Source of the DNA: Suillus spraguei
Lineage: Eukaryota > Basidiomycota > Agaricomycetes > Boletales > Suillaceae
Reading direction: 5' to 3'
Assembly (NCBI GenBank): GCA_016800925.1
Contig: JABCPU010000304.1
Location: forward strand, 1 to 64,000
Length of the DNA: 64,000 bases
This document shows, in pieces, positions 35,307 to 47,492 of the stretch. Position numbers and translations under genes: made by a program. The notes beneath the pieces were generated by a model. The model saw nothing but the letters and a program-made list of their open reading frames with translations. It was not told where the DNA came from and did no database searches. Every line of letters starts with the position of its first letter. Position 1 is the first letter of the stretch.

Positions 35307-35604
35307 TATGTGTGCGAATCAACACGCGCTTGAAAACGTGCTTATTGCTTCAAGACCCCAAACACTGCCATGAGTCGACCCCACGCGCTACTGCCCGCTC
35401 CAAGCCACGCCTGTTCTGCGTCTGACACTCAGTTACTTTTCAGTGATCCGTTTTTTTTTTCACTCGACGTATGAAAATTGACTGCGGAACAGCGTCGAAT
35501 CAGACTGTGACCTGCGGGCTTGACCTGTGACTAGATTCAATCTTTCAAATTTTTCATACGCGATAGTTTCGGTCATCCTACACTTTCAACAACAGTTTGC
35601 ACCC

Positions 35605-37107
35605 ATGGAACCTGATTTCCCCTCGCCTGGGACGTTCGTTTCATCCATCAAAGAGTCTTGCCAGATCGCGACAGCAGCCGCACATATCAAGGTGAGCTTT
35701 TTGACGAGTACATGTCTCTCTGCGTCCAAATTTGTCTTTGTGACTCACTTCAATCCACCATTTATGTCTGTTTTACTGTCCTTGCAATCTATCCCGTGGA
35801 TTTTGTATCGATCTGCCATGGATTTCTGTTTATGAACAGCCTTTGACTGGTTGATACGTTAGGTCGAAGATGCTGCTATCAGACGCCTCCTGGAATCTTC
35901 GTCCTTTCAATCCTCGTTTCATCGTCTCTCAAACTCCCATGGACTTGCATTCCCTCTCAAGTTCCCCTCACTCTTATCAGAGCTAAACTTTTTATCCGTT
36001 CTTTCTCTCCTCAACTTCGCTTCCGGCTATCGAGTGCCACTTCACGAACAAACAGGACGAGGTGCATGGGATAATATACGGGCGTTCACATTTTCTCTTT
36101 ATCTATCCTCCGCGACGGGACAGGGTGATTTACTTTCTGCAAAAGGCATGAAGACAATGAGTGAGCAGCAAGTCGCACAACATATGGGTGTCACGATCCA
36201 CATCGAGCGACCTCATGAAAAGATCCCGGGTGTCACAGTTGGGGAACTTGGTGGACCAATATATGAGCTGGTGAAGCTGATCAGCTCAACCCTAACTGAG
36301 ACGGGTCAAATCCTGGACGCTTCAGGATATTCGGACTTAGGAGGCTTTGTTTTGGAGAGCTTGAAAGAAGGTGCAAAGGCTGATCCAAGTGCAAGTCTTG
36401 GAATCGTGCTAGAGAGGGTGGGCCGTGATCTTTTACACCTCCCAGCGAACGAATGATCAACTCTTTTGAATTAGTTGGTCAGAGCTATTCCAGCTTTCCG
36501 CGACATGGCAGTTGTTAATGGGAAACGTAAGTGGGCGGCAAATCACGGCTAAAACTGTCATCGCACTCATCGTATTTTCGAAGCGGTGTACTGCTTCAAA
36601 AAGGCACTTTTTCTTATCCATGCAGTGAAGATTCGTTTTGGTGCCTCGCCACCGTTTCCCATCCCCAGCACAGCTCAGGCACCTGTGTTCACTGATAATG
36701 TTCTACCGTCCCTTTTGGTTCACTTGGGGGTTTTGGACCTGACTGGGGCATCCCACGGACTCCGTAACTTGTTCCCTGGTGCCGAGAGCAAAGATAAGAT
36801 CAATACTCTCTTGGCCTTACCTCCTGAAGCTTCACAGGCGGTTGCGCAAGATACCAAGGAAACACTCCCGAAGGATGGTCCTGTACTCACGACAGAGCAG
36901 GCCTACATTTTGCGTGCTGCTGCGGTACACGCTTGCGAGAAAATTGTTGAATATGCAAGGGGCGATGAACAAATCAGTGAAGCGCAAACATGGCTGAAAG
37001 ATGTCACATTACCCGAACTAGATATCTGGCTCTGGGCAGTAGCCAAAGACCGACCAGATTACAGAAAGCTGGAGAGATTTGTTCTGCGGGGTACAGTGTT
37101 CTTTTAG
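35605..37107 (+). CDS. QNG1: Queuosine salvage enzyme (queuosine-nucleotide N-glycosylase, DUF2419)
   Basis: Releases queuine from queuosine 5'-monophosphate so that the base can be used again for tRNA. Four exons fit: 35605-35691, 35863-36417, 36475-36526 and 36584-37107 (1218 nt, 405 residues). Motifs: FVSSIKESCQIATAAAHIK|VEDAAIRRLL at the start, FPLKFPSLLSELNFLSVLSLLNFASGY, TFSLYLSSATGQGDLLSA, LVRAIPAFRD followed by GK|PVYCFKKALFLIHAVKIRFG, and the C-terminal WLKDVTLPELDIWLWAVAKD. The acceptor choice before LVRAIPAFRD is fixed by the frame of the next exon. A 170-nt first intron is longer than the rest. The gene begins just right of the transposon end. Confidence 0.9.
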
Positions 37108-37827
37108 AGGCTTTTAGATGCGGCTTAGTAGCATTAACAACCCAGTTTGAGTTACTATGGCACGGTCACACACATACTACCCGGGTGTCGAAATGACATA
37201 ACGATGGATGACACGTTGACGGGCATGACTATTCTGAAAACTCAATTACAATCCCTCGTCCAGATCTTGGCACTCGGAGGCCGCAACGTCTAGAGGAATA
37301 ATCGTTACTTTGTCATGGCAATATGGCCGCCATCTGGAGATCGTGGGTGAGCGTTGCTGACTCGGAATTGTTCGGGGAAGTCAATAAGTCTAGGCCGCCT
37401 TAAGCATCGTTTGCGTGTACTATGGTCATGATCACACAGTTTTTGCGTAAGCAGGTCCATGAGGCGTTAGTCTACGCAAGGACGATTAGGCTGCAATTTC
37501 CAAATGAGTGATTGATGATCAAGCAGCGATGACACGGGATATGATCAAACGGACAGCCCCGCGGGCCGGAGTCCCTGGACACCTCGTAGGGGCGCCTGTG
37601 CAGATGGAAGAGCTCCTCACAGGATGTTTAGGTGAGAAGAGACGCCTCGTCTAATCTATAGTACCAGATTTAGGTGTGAAGGGTTCCAGAGGTCAGGACT
37701 GTTGTGAGAAGATACAACACGTCCATCATGTAAATGATGACTTATGTCCAATGGCAATGCTTGACCGTCGTGCTGGAAATGAAGATCCTGGTAGACAGTG
37801 CCATTGAAAGACTTATCAGCCATCAAG
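37108..37827. other. Intergenic region, nothing recognised
   Basis: About 0.7 kb between the queuosine salvage gene and the first possible NAD kinase exon. No supported gene. Confidence 0.5.
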
Positions 37828-40800
37828 ATGGCTGCGACAATATCTGAGTTGTCTGGGAGACTTCTATCGAGACAGGTAGTAAAGCCTGACTCGGAAGCGG
37901 ACAAATATAAACTGTACAGGCATTTGGGAATCGAAAGAGATACTTATAACTTCCCAGCTGTATTGCCCAATAATTACCGAGGACCAACCACCCGGGTATA
38001 TCTGGCAGCCTGAAATGTTTGAAGAGGTTGAGACGTATTCAACTCCACCAAGCTCACCAGCGGCAGAAGGACGAGCGGACGGTATGCCCACAGAAACGTG
38101 ATTCAACCCTCGTTATCGAGAAAAAATAGTCGGCTATCGCTGTTATCGTCGTTGGCGTTGCATACGAATGTCGTATGGCATCATGATGTTTTAGCAGAGC
38201 TTTCAGGAGCAAAGGCTGTGGCACGACGGCTAAGTCCAGGTGATGATCTCACAACCCCAGTTCACCACGACTTCCTTGTGGCACCACCATCTATCGAATC
38301 ACCCAGATCAGTTTCAAGCTCGAGCTTAAGCTCTAGTCCCAGTTCATCATTATCAATGCCCATGTCTGCAAAGTCACCTTGCTTCGTGCATTCACACCTA
38401 GATAAAGGAGCATCACTACAGGACTGGCTTGACGTCCATGCAAAGGATAACGAGGTACTCGGTGCAGACGTCGGAGTCGCCAAGGCTCTTAAGCAACATC
38501 ATCGGCCTCGACACCACGTTGAGTTGCCTTGCCCTGATGGAAGTAGCTATGCACTCTCAGAAGATGACGATAACGATACGTATGGCGGCAACCTGACGAA
38601 ACAGCTGGCTGAGACAGCAGTCGGGGTTCGTGAAATGAGCAAGCAGCTCGGTGAGTGTTGTTCTTATTCTCATACCATCCATCCACTCAACAACCATGCA
38701 CCTTCAGGACGTGCTCGAATAAGATCTAATATCCAGAGCATCCTCATCGTAACCAAGGCCAGAGATAACCGCCTTATCAAACTGACACGTGAGCTTGCAT
38801 TATATCTGATGCTCAAACATGGTCAAGGGGGTCGAGGCCTTATTGTGTGAGTTTTGAACCTTGAATATCATTCAGGGTGTTTTATGAGGACTTCACCAGC
38901 TATGTGGACCATCAACTGCGCAACTCGAGGAGGTTCGACGCTGAAGGCATACAGAGAGACCATCCAGAATTATTTGAGCCTCTCCCACGAAGACGGTCGT
39001 CTAGCAATTCTCTCTCTTCCTTATCATCATCATCCACTCATCAGGACGATCTCAACACGCACCAGGAAGGTCAGCTACGATACTGGACTAGTGATATGTG
39101 CCGCAATAGTCCACATCTCTTTGATTTTGTCATTACGGTAAGCGACCCAGCTCACACGTCTCTTTGAGTCAACTCACTTCGATGCTTAGCTTGGAGGAGA
39201 TGGCACTGTTCTTTTCACGTCATGGCTCTTTCAACGAATTGTTCCTCCCGTCCTCCCTTTTGCCCTCGGCTCCCTCGGCTTTCTCACTAATTTCGACTTT
39301 GCCGATTATCAAGCGGTCGTAGACTCAGCCATCGACTCAGGTATTCGTGTCAACCTACGCATGCGATTCACTTGTACAGTCTACCGTGCTGTATTCGACA
39401 AGAAAAAGGGCCGCAAGGCCGTGAAAAAGGGTGAAACAGGTGAAATCATGATGAAGGACGTAAACAAAGGAGGATGGGAGGCACTCGAAGGAGGCTGGTC
39501 TGGTGGATTTACCACCTCGGAGGGTGGTAAGTGTTCGAGGGACAAGGAAATCATGTGTTTCACAACAAGACCAGTTGAGACGTTTGAAGTTCTCAACGAT
39601 CTTGTGGTGGACCGGGGACCCAGTCCCTATGTCAGCTTGCTTGAATTATTTGGTGCGTTACCTCTTCCGATATTTGGGGTATATATGTTTATCATCATGA
39701 AGGCGACGAACACCATATGACAACTGTGCAAGCCGATGGGCTTTGTGTAGCCACGCCCACCGGTTCCACTGCTTATTCAGTACGCTTCTCACCATCACTG
39801 GTTGGTCACCGATATTAACTCTTTTCTTGTGTAGTTATCTGCCGGAGGGTCCTTGGTTCACCCGGAGATACCTGCAATCCTCATCAGTCCTATTTGCCCT
39901 CATACGCTATCCTTTCGTCCCATGCTCCTTCCCGACAGTATGGAGCTCCGTATCTGTGTCCCATATAATTCTCGTAGCACAGCTTGGGTGTCTTTCGACG
40001 GCCGAGGACGTGTGGAACTGCAACGTTCGTCATTATATGCCACTTTCATTCAGTCGCTTACTTTTCTAGCAGAGGGTGATCATATTAAAATAACTGCTTC
40101 CAAATACCCTTTCCCAACTGTTTGCGCGGATAAACAGTCGACTGACTGGTTCCATGCCATCTCACGAACTCTGAAATGGAATGAACGCGAGCGTCAAAAA
40201 TCGTTTGTTGTAGTCGAAGAGGGCCCATCACGGAAATCCAGCACGGGTCAAACGAGAGGTCCTGAAAAAATCAAGCAAGATGTTATGCTCGATGAAACTT
40301 TGGAGGATGAAGAGGAGGATGAGACGACGTCTGACGAAGAAGATGATAAATTTGACATCAATGACTCCTCGCCCGAGGCTTCGGCTAGCGGACGTATTGG
40401 TACTCAAATTCCGAACCAACTAAATGCTAAAGATACTGCATTCGGTATCGCAAAAGCTTGCGAGGAAATGGGCTCTCAGATAGATGAAGATTTGCTCTCG
40501 ACACCGGAGTTGGCTGCTCTTGCGCTTGGTCAAGGCCGTCGCCTCAAATTCTCTCGTTCGGCCAAATCACGTTCGCGTTCAAGATCGGGTTTGCGTTCTG
40601 GTGTTGATACTCCAGGGCGGTTCGCTGGACCCACACATCGTCCTCCTCATATCAAACCCCACTACATTGATGATCAATTAAGGACGCCCTCTCCTGCACC
40701 TTCAAATTCTTCGGATGACTCATTGTCGAATATGGACGTTGCTCACGTGGTGCTCGGGATGATATACATTCTCGGGAGCAATATTCAAGTGCTCGTAGTC

Positions 40801-40982
40801 GCATTCCCAAAGACAGGGAATTTAACGATAATCTTCAAACTCCCACCATGGCAGACACACCCTCGGGTCGTAGAAATAATCACAGAGTGGATTCGATGGA
40901 TTACGACCAACATCATCCCCGCGCCTTTGCTGTCTGGGGCAATGACGAGTCCGATAGTAATGCAAGTGACAGCGATGCTTAA
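37828..40982 (+). CDS. NAD+ kinase (UTR1/POS5-like)
   Basis: Phosphorylates NAD to NADP with ATP. The core is clear: ILIVTKARDNRLIKLTRELALYL, GLIV|YVDHQLRNSRRFDA (joined by a 53-nt intron, 38847-38899), YWTSDMCRNSPHLFDFVIT|LGGDGTVLFTSWLFQ with the GGDG catalytic motif at 39190 onwards, GSLGFLTNFDF, DEHHMTTVQADGLCVATPTGSTAYS|LSAGGSLVHP and DWFHAISRTLKWNERERQ. A long acidic/Ser-rich tail ends AFAVWGNDESDSNASDSDA at 40982, after a frame change near 40740 that needs a short intron or an indel. The N-terminal exon (ATG 37828, in frame through a 57-nt intron 37996-38052) is inferred; the next stretch has no ATG at its head. Ser-rich segments (38310-38360) suggest a disordered, possibly phosphorylated N-terminus. 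Confidence 0.85.
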
Positions 40983-41262
40983 TCATTTGGAATATGATAT
41001 GTTAGAACTTCCTCACCGTTCTTCTGCTGCCCTATTTCCTTCCTGTTCTTTTTTAAATTAATCACTTTACCATACCCAGACATCTTAAGTGCTTTGTGTT
41101 TGCTAGCATCATTACTTGTACCATTATTTTTATGCGTGTGTTGTGGATTTTAGGGATTTCTGGTCACGTGGGATCTGCTTATGCACGCGACTCCTCTGCA
41201 GTGTCCAGCAAAAAGACCTCATTTCATCGAAAGTTGGTACCTGCAAACTGTAGTAGCTGCGC

Positions 41263-43500
41263 ATGATTTGTTCAGCGACTGAAGCCAGTGGTAGCCACCT
41301 CACCACGTCACGCATCAACCGGTTACTGAGGCCTTTACGCAACAAATGCTTGAGTTTGAGCAAGTTATTGTCCGCCGCTCGACATAGTGTGTCCCGCAGC
41401 ACGGACTTGTCACACAGTCAAGACTGGCTACTTGATTCCCCTTCACCACTTGCTCTCCTTCCCCAACCGCCCTCTGCCACTAGAGGGAGGTTATATTTTG
41501 ACAGAGCAGAAGACCTGGAGCTCTCTCGCTTGATATACGCAGTCTGTGATGCTTTTCGATGTCTCCTCCAGGTCACGCATGGAACGGTGCCAGGGGAGTC
41601 AATTCCCAGCCTGGCAGCTATGTGCTGCTTCGTAGTCGGAGAAAATGTTCCGTTCAGTGGCACCGGAACGCGTGACGGCCAAGAGGAAACGGTAGATGAA
41701 GATGAGGTGATGAAAACCGTGGAGGACATCTATGACACTATCCCAACCTATTATCGACGGTGAGTGGGCCTGGACATTTATCTACGGAGTTTCATTGTCC
41801 CTCCTGCAGACATTCGATCGCGTCCCATGCACTTTCCCTTGTGCTGACACTTTGTCCGCACCATCATACGCTTGTCAGGACTCTTCTGGACATCTGTTTG
41901 TCTTTTGGTCTAGTTCACGAATCCCGTCGTTTGCTCAGCATAACCCTTAAAATTGCCTTCCTGTCTACCACATCACCTCCTCCAATCACACACCCAGGAC
42001 ATGTCACCTACCTTGCCGATCTTCTCGCTCAATGGGTATCCAGGAAAAGCGACACAGTGCCTTCTAATGCCATTCTACTCTTCTCAGTCTCGACGTTCTC
42101 GCAAGCGGTCGTAGATGCGCTGGCTCAATCAAATGTCTCTTTATGGGCATGCAAAGCGGTCGCTAGGTTCTCTCGCAGTGTTGAGGTGGCCGACATCGAC
42201 TGTTTTGTTACTCTTCTGGATTCTTTGGTCGAAACCATTCATGATCATTACCCGGCGCGGTCTGGAAAAGGGAAGGAGAAAGAAACGCTAGATATTGTGG
42301 CTATTCGCTACAGTTTGCATGATTGGATGAACAGGCTGTTTGCAATCACCACTAGTACCTTTGCAGCACTTGCAGATGAACCTGCCGTCCCGATGTTGAC
42401 TCTATCATTATGTTACTCGACCGATGTCGAACCTACGGAATGCATACACTGAGACTGGATGCTTCGCCTCAACCTTCTCAAGATGAACTTCCTGACGCAA
42501 TCACGATACTCGCCACGCACCTTCACGTTACATGTTCACAGGCGGATTATAATTCGATTCTCTTGGATTTGCTTCGTGAGGTTTCACCTATTCCCGGAAC
42601 GTTCACTCGTCTCGTTGAGCATATATATCGAGGTTCCGCACAAGATTTTATGATATCACTACAGCAATTCTCTTCAGCTTTGCAAACTCACAAGCTACTA
42701 CAGTTGGACGCCTCCCTGTGGGCCTGCGCCCTTCGTGTTTTCGAGAGCACTCCGAAAGGCACCTCGAAAGAGATTCAGAGATTCAAGCTTCTCTTGATCG
42801 AAGGCGTGGACGAAGCTGAGCGCCGGTTATTTGGAGCTGGTCTACCTGATAGCAGCCCAGCCGTTCGACTACCAGGACAGAGCAAGAAGAGATCCCGCGA
42901 CACGCACCATCGTAGGCCGAGCGGAGAATGGGAGTGGGAGGAAATGGTTGGCTGCTGGATCCGCAAGACGCCTGCTCATGTGAAGAAAAGGGGGGAAATT
43001 ACACACGTTTTGCACGAGAGCCCGGTTTTCATTAAACGTTTGTTGCGCAGAGGCAGTCGTCGGTATGTGGTTCAGGGCTCCTCTCGTGTCACTGTTCCAC
43101 ACAAATCCGCAAGGTTTGCGATGGGGTCTACCGCATCCAGGGCTCGTGATCGTCTTTCTTCGCCTTCCTCGCGGGAAAGCGAAAGTTTTGCGGAAGATCC
43201 AAATGATGATCCTTGGCGGGGTGGAGAAAACGAGAAAGAAATGTCAAGTTCGCCGATGGCGGGACGTCGTCTGGCACTCAGACCGCGCCACTCCAACTTT
43301 CTTCAATTCTGATGGACGCGCAAAAGAACAGGGTTAATCTACATGAACCTAAACCTCCTACGACCAGCATCTTATCCAGTTCCAAACAATCGCGGCCTTC
43401 GTTATCTCGGAAACTATCTGTCTATCCCCCTGCGGCTATGTTGCCTTCTGATGACTCTATGGACTTGTTTGCGTATGCAACCTCCCCGCCTAGGACATAG
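41263..43500 (+). CDS. Protein of unknown function, about 680 residues
   Basis: A gene-like series of open frames with good codon flow. Exon 1 begins at ATG 41263; its splice 41759/41810 joins YYRR|HSIASHALSLV in frame. The middle part is helical and Leu-rich (LADLLAQWVSRK, WACKAVARFSRSVEVADIDCFV), perhaps an alpha-solenoid. A frame change near 42385-42443 fits a 59-nt GTTGAC...GAG intron. The C-terminal part is basic and Ser-rich (GQSKKRSRDTHHRR, SSPSSRESES) and in a third frame ends LPSDDSMDLFAYATSPPRT at 43500; the switch near 43250 is not resolved. The acidic-aromatic end looks like a short conserved motif. I do not recognise the family. Confidence 0.55.
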
Positions 43501-43656
43501 TTTTGATTGCTTTGTGACGCCTATTCTGTAGATTCACATATGACATTTGAATATTACATAATATTCAGACATGTAGCGTTTGCTCACGTGTTTAGAATGA
43601 ATCAGATTCTAAGGTAGTTAGAAGTCTTTACAAAGTAGCTTGCCTGGACTCTGATC

Positions 43657-43953
43657 ATGGCATCAAAAGGGACACCTCTTCCTCTTCACGACACCCTACG
43701 AGACCTTGCTCTTCTACGGGCGTCTTCTGTAGACCTCTCTGGTCTGATTGCTGACTCGGACGATACGACGTCCTCACAGGCCCTGAGAGAGGTTGAAGGG
43801 GTCGAAGAGTCCACAATACAATCATACGCATTTGTGAGGGAAATGCGCACGGCGTTGAGAATACACAATTCAGGGGAAGTACAAAAGCAAGCGACAAAAA
43901 TTGAGAAGGTGCAAGTGGAGCTAGTAGATGTGTTGGGAAGTCTGTCGGATTGA
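43657..43953 (+). CDS. Small protein of unknown function, 98 residues
   Basis: Single-exon frame from ATG 43657, starting MASKGTPLPLHDTLRDLALL. The second half is a likely coiled coil (VREMRTALRIHNSGEVQKQATKIEKVQVELVDVL). Composition is balanced and it stands in the gap between the unknown gene and the GTPase pair, so it is probably real. No family recognised. Confidence 0.5.
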   Translation: MASKGTPLPLHDTLRDLALLRASSVDLSGLIADSDDTTSSQALREVEGVEESTIQSYAFVREMRTALRIHNSGEVQKQATKIEKVQVELVDVLGSLSD

Positions 43954-44295
43954 GATACCTGGTACGTAACATTATAAATTCATCGGCCTCCAGTTAATTT
44001 TCTTATCTAGGGCGCGTCCTCTACATAATATTCTCGAACTTGAGATATATTGTATGTTGACTATATATCTATATGTCATGCAGGTTCATTCCTGTTATTT
44101 GGCACTTCGATCTTGCCACTGTCGCATAATCCAATCAAGTATGCTAAGTACTAGCTTGTTAGCTGAACTAGTCGTTGTACTACGGTGATATAATGCATTC
44201 GCGCTTATGAGAATTACTACTAGTAACGTGCGAGGGAACGTTATACTGCAAGGTTGTTATCACGGTAGTAACCCATTGACAAGTCCGAGATTATC
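43954..44295. other. Short intergenic region
   Basis: About 340 bp, AT-rich, between two convergent genes. Nothing recognised. Confidence 0.5.
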
Positions 44296-45063
44296 CTACG
44301 GTTGATTTTCGTCTCTAATATGCTGCGCCACCTGCCGAGCCACCTCCTTGGTCATTCCGCATCGTTTTGTGAGGATCCCAATGACATCTGTCTTTTTAGG
44401 ACGTCCAACCACAAATTCTACAAGCTTGGCAATGAACGAGCCAAGCCATCCTTGTCCACCGGTCCACCCTTCCATGGATGCATTGCAATGAGCCTCAACC
44501 ACTCTACGGAGTATTCCACGCGACTCCTCGTACTTGTCTCTATGTCTCCCGTCGAGAAGATCTGCCGCAGTTATGCATGCGTGTCCCACAGACCTGATGT
44601 TATGCTTCTCCAAGTGGCCCACATTCCGCTCGTACCAGTCTTCCATCCTCGTCTCTCTTTCGAGGTTTGTGACGACTAGCGCGAGTGGGACTTTTTCCTC
44701 GCAAAGAAATTCGAAGAACAACCTGTAGTTGCTCTGCATGGTTGCCGTGACTCTACCTCCGCGTATACAAAAGAGCAAGAGGTCGATACCTCCACGTTCT
44801 TTCAGAGTGTTGATGAGGCCATATGCGTTTGAAATTGCAGTGAGGTAGTCTCCAGTTTGTAGACGGGGCTCCTCGAGGCCGACCGTATCAAACACCTTAT
44901 ATCGAGTTCCAGTATCGAAGGTTATCAGGTACTCTGTCCAATGCAGAGTACAGCGGTGAGAGTCGGGCGATATGTGCGCAATCCTTTGGCCTGCCATCAG
45001 GTTAATGACAGAGCTTTTGCCCGCTCCTGTTTCCCCAAAGATGACGATGTTCCGACTCGGCAT
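44296..45063 (-). CDS. Single-domain AIG1-like GTPase, 255 residues
   Basis: ATG 45063 gives MPSRNIVIFGETGAGKSS, then SPDSHRCTLHWTEY, FDTVGLEEPRLQTG, LLLFCIRGGRVTAT, VVTNLERETRMEDWY, HACITAADLLDGRH and LTKRCGMTKEV near the end. By eye more than 80 percent of residues match the first domain of the fused gene at 4.7-5.5 kb, so the two are recent copies. Unlike that copy this one has its own stop (TAG) right after DENQP. An extra first exon upstream cannot be excluded because TCTAACAAAAG just before the ATG could be an acceptor. It stands head to head with the next GTPase gene. P-loop intact; G4 NKxD replaced by NLER. Confidence 0.85.
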   Translation of the reverse strand: MPSRNIVIFGETGAGKSSVINLMAGQRIAHISPDSHRCTLHWTEYLITFDTGTRYKVFDTVGLEEPRLQTGDYLTAISNAYGLINTLKERGGIDLLLFCIRGGRVTATMQSNYRLFFEFLCEEKVPLALVVTNLERETRMEDWYERNVGHLEKHNIRSVGHACITAADLLDGRHRDKYEESRGILRRVVEAHCNASMEGWTGGQGWLGSFIAKLVEFVVGRPKKTDVIGILTKRCGMTKEVARQVAQHIRDENQP

Positions 45064-45698
45064 CTTTTGTTAGACTTGCAGTCAGCGATATTCAATCCTT
45101 TAAGTTAGATATAGCGCTACTCGTACCTGTGTACTGTGGTGATTCCGTACTGTGCCGTTCGATGGCAATTGCCCAGAATGGCCCTATTTGTAACTGATAT
45201 ATATGATACGAAAGGTGGTAGTAGAACCACGCCTCCTTGGTGCGTTTTTCATAATTTACATCATCCTCTTGTCTCAAATCTTAAACGCCCGACAGGGAGG
45301 CACCCGCCCTTTGGTGGCTAGCTGCCTTGATCGATCTTTCAGCAATCGACGGTGACATTCAATATCTGCAATGAAACTGCTGCGAATGCCAGAATCTAGA
45401 TGGACATGCACAAGCCATGCCTGTCATACGATTCCAAAAAGGAATCCAGCTATTTCAATGCTCGCCACGTTTTGATGTCGAAGTCCTTTCATCGGATACT
45501 TCCGCATTGCAGCCCTCATAGTCGTGGTACAGGGTGCAACACGTTGGTTCTGGCCAAAAGCACTCACCACGGAGGCAATCACTTTAACGCCCAGCAGCTG
45601 TTACCATCTCTTCGATAGACTTACCGGTTCGTATAAGCGAAGTAGGCTTGTGCTTACCTCTTTTTGCAAGACTAATTTAATTTGGTCTACCAGAGAAG
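45064..45698. promoter_or_regulatory. Shared region between divergent GTPase genes
   Basis: About 635 bp between two divergently transcribed members of the same family, so both promoters must lie here. No specific site could be named. Confidence 0.5.
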
Positions 45699-46617
45699 AT
45701 GTCTAATAGGCACGGCTCCACAGACACGACAAGTTCAGTAGATATAAGGAGTACATATTCACAGCAGGTTCGTGATTTACGAGATCGGTCAATGCGATTG
45801 ATGTTGATGTCTTCTGTAGGGATATCAAGCTCGACCGCGTAACGTAGTTCTCTACGGGGAGAGCGGTGTGGGCAAAAGCTCGCTTATAAACCTTATTATG
45901 GGCCGTGATGTAGCAAAAACATCTCCTGACGCCCTCGCGTGTACTACTACACATGCTCCTTATGATGTAACAATCGGCGGGAAGTGCTTCAGGCTATGGG
46001 ATACAGCAGGTATGCATTCTTTCATGCTCAAGGTTTTGATCTAGAGCGACCTAATGATCATATTGTTAGGGTTAAACGAGGGCTCAGAAGGCACAGTGCC
46101 TGCGGAGATGGCTGAAAGGAACTTGACTACGTTCCTCCGAGGTCTAAACCAGGAAGACGGTGTCCATCTTCTTATATATTGTGTGCGTGGAACACGAGCA
46201 ACGAAGGCTTTGCAGACCCACTACAAAATATTCTCGGCAGTCATCCGTGATAGCACAGTGCCCACAATTATTGTGGTGACGTGCCTGGAAGACTTCCGTC
46301 CGGTGATGGCAGAGTGGTGGAACAGCAACAAGGACGAGCTTGCGACATATGGAATGCAATTCTCTGGATATGCTTGCGTCACAACTTTGAAGGATGGATC
46401 TATGGAGTCCCCTGATATTCACCAACGTCGTGCACAGTCCTATGAAGACGTCTGCAGAAGCATCCTAGACCATTGTTCGCAGACCCCTCACAAGACGTGG
46501 GGTACTGATACTATCAAAGATCAGCGAAGCTTCCTCGCCATTTTGCTGCGGAAATTAGCTCGTTTTGTTGGAAGTTCCCACCGTGACCAAGACACCTTAC
46601 AAGCATCTTTGCCATAG
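45699..46617 (+). CDS. Single-domain AIG1-like GTPase, 268 residues
   Basis: Three exons: 45699-45767, 45820-46009 and 46070-46617 (807 nt). Exon 1 gives a short Ser/Thr-rich lead (MSNRHGSTDTTSSVDI). Exon 2 begins GYQARPRNVVLYGESGVGKSS and ends at WDTA; exon 3 begins GLNEGSEGTVP and holds LLIYCVRGTRATKA, VVTCLEDFRPVM, YACVTTL and the complete tail SFLAILLRKLARFVGSS. It is the counterpart of the second domain of the fused gene at 4-4.7 kb, with the same exon 2 length (190 nt) and the same unusual GTTCGT donor in intron 1. Unlike that copy it keeps Trp where the other has a stop. All G motifs except NKxD are present. Confidence 0.88.
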
Positions 46618-47492
46618 CTAATTCTTATACGAACGAATTCTGTGGAGTGAAATGGATACTGACTTCACAGTACTTGCCAGCGTGATATTGATTGAATTTC
46701 TATCATGACTCGATGGCATAACTGGAGTGTTTGCTGCAATAAGTTGCACGCAGGGTTCAAGAATGACTACTGAGTACTGAGTCACCACCATTCGTTGACT
46801 CGTGGTAAAGCTTTGAAATTTGAGCATCGTGCTGCCAGTTGGATTGTTATTTAGTATATGTACGTAACAGTACGTTGTAAGCACTGGGACCGGGCCATTC
46901 CGCCCAATTCTGCCTTCAATAAACTCTGGTCTGGACCATTTGGCCAGCAAAGACAAGCACTCAGCAGATCGCGCTCCGGAAGCGGGCCTCCACATATCAA
47001 AATTCAGCTGCTCGCTATCAAGAATCTCGATTCTTGCTGCCTCACCTCAAGCTACGTGACCGTGACAGCATGATCATAATGATCAGGCTGCTGAAACCTG
47101 GGTCAACCTCTGACACTTGTCCGACTGCGTCAGTACGCATCTATGCAACCGTATATTGCGACTTTCCAGAAGACAAATGACGATCTGCTCTCAACCGCCG
47201 TCTCGAATATGAGGCTCAGGCTGTGGTAACTGCATTGGGCCAGTGCAGTGACCCAGCCTGAGCCTCATATTCGAGACGGCACTTGCAATCCGCCGCAATT
47301 TCTCGCCTTGAACAGTCATGACAGCCCCCAGCGAAGGAAGTGGGGAAGCTTTCTTGGGTATCACTATCACTGTTCTTATCTCTAACGTTATTAATATCAG
47401 TTGCGGAGAGCCTTTTATCAACTTGTCCGTCTTATCTCTAGTGAAGTTTTAGGCCTCGATATTGCCCTCGTCTCACTCTATTCCCGAACGAC
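46618..47492. other. Intergenic region with a long hairpin
   Basis: About 0.9 kb without a gene; contains the perfect 27-bp inverted repeat at 47197-47280 and the amidase promoter. Confidence 0.6.
47197..47280. repeat. Perfect 27-bp inverted repeat with 30-nt spacer (hairpin)
   Basis: The left arm GCCGTCTCGAATATGAGGCT plus CAGGCTG (47197-47223) returns as its exact complement at 47254-47280. The spacer itself contains ACTGCA and TGCAGT, which would lengthen the stem. An RNA from here would fold like a small-RNA precursor. It lies about 210 bp before the amidase start. Confidence 0.93.

Noticed and set aside
37656..38106. Minus-strand frames opposite the NAD kinase 5' end
   Set aside because: The plus-strand reading joins in phase to the kinase; the minus frames show no motifs.
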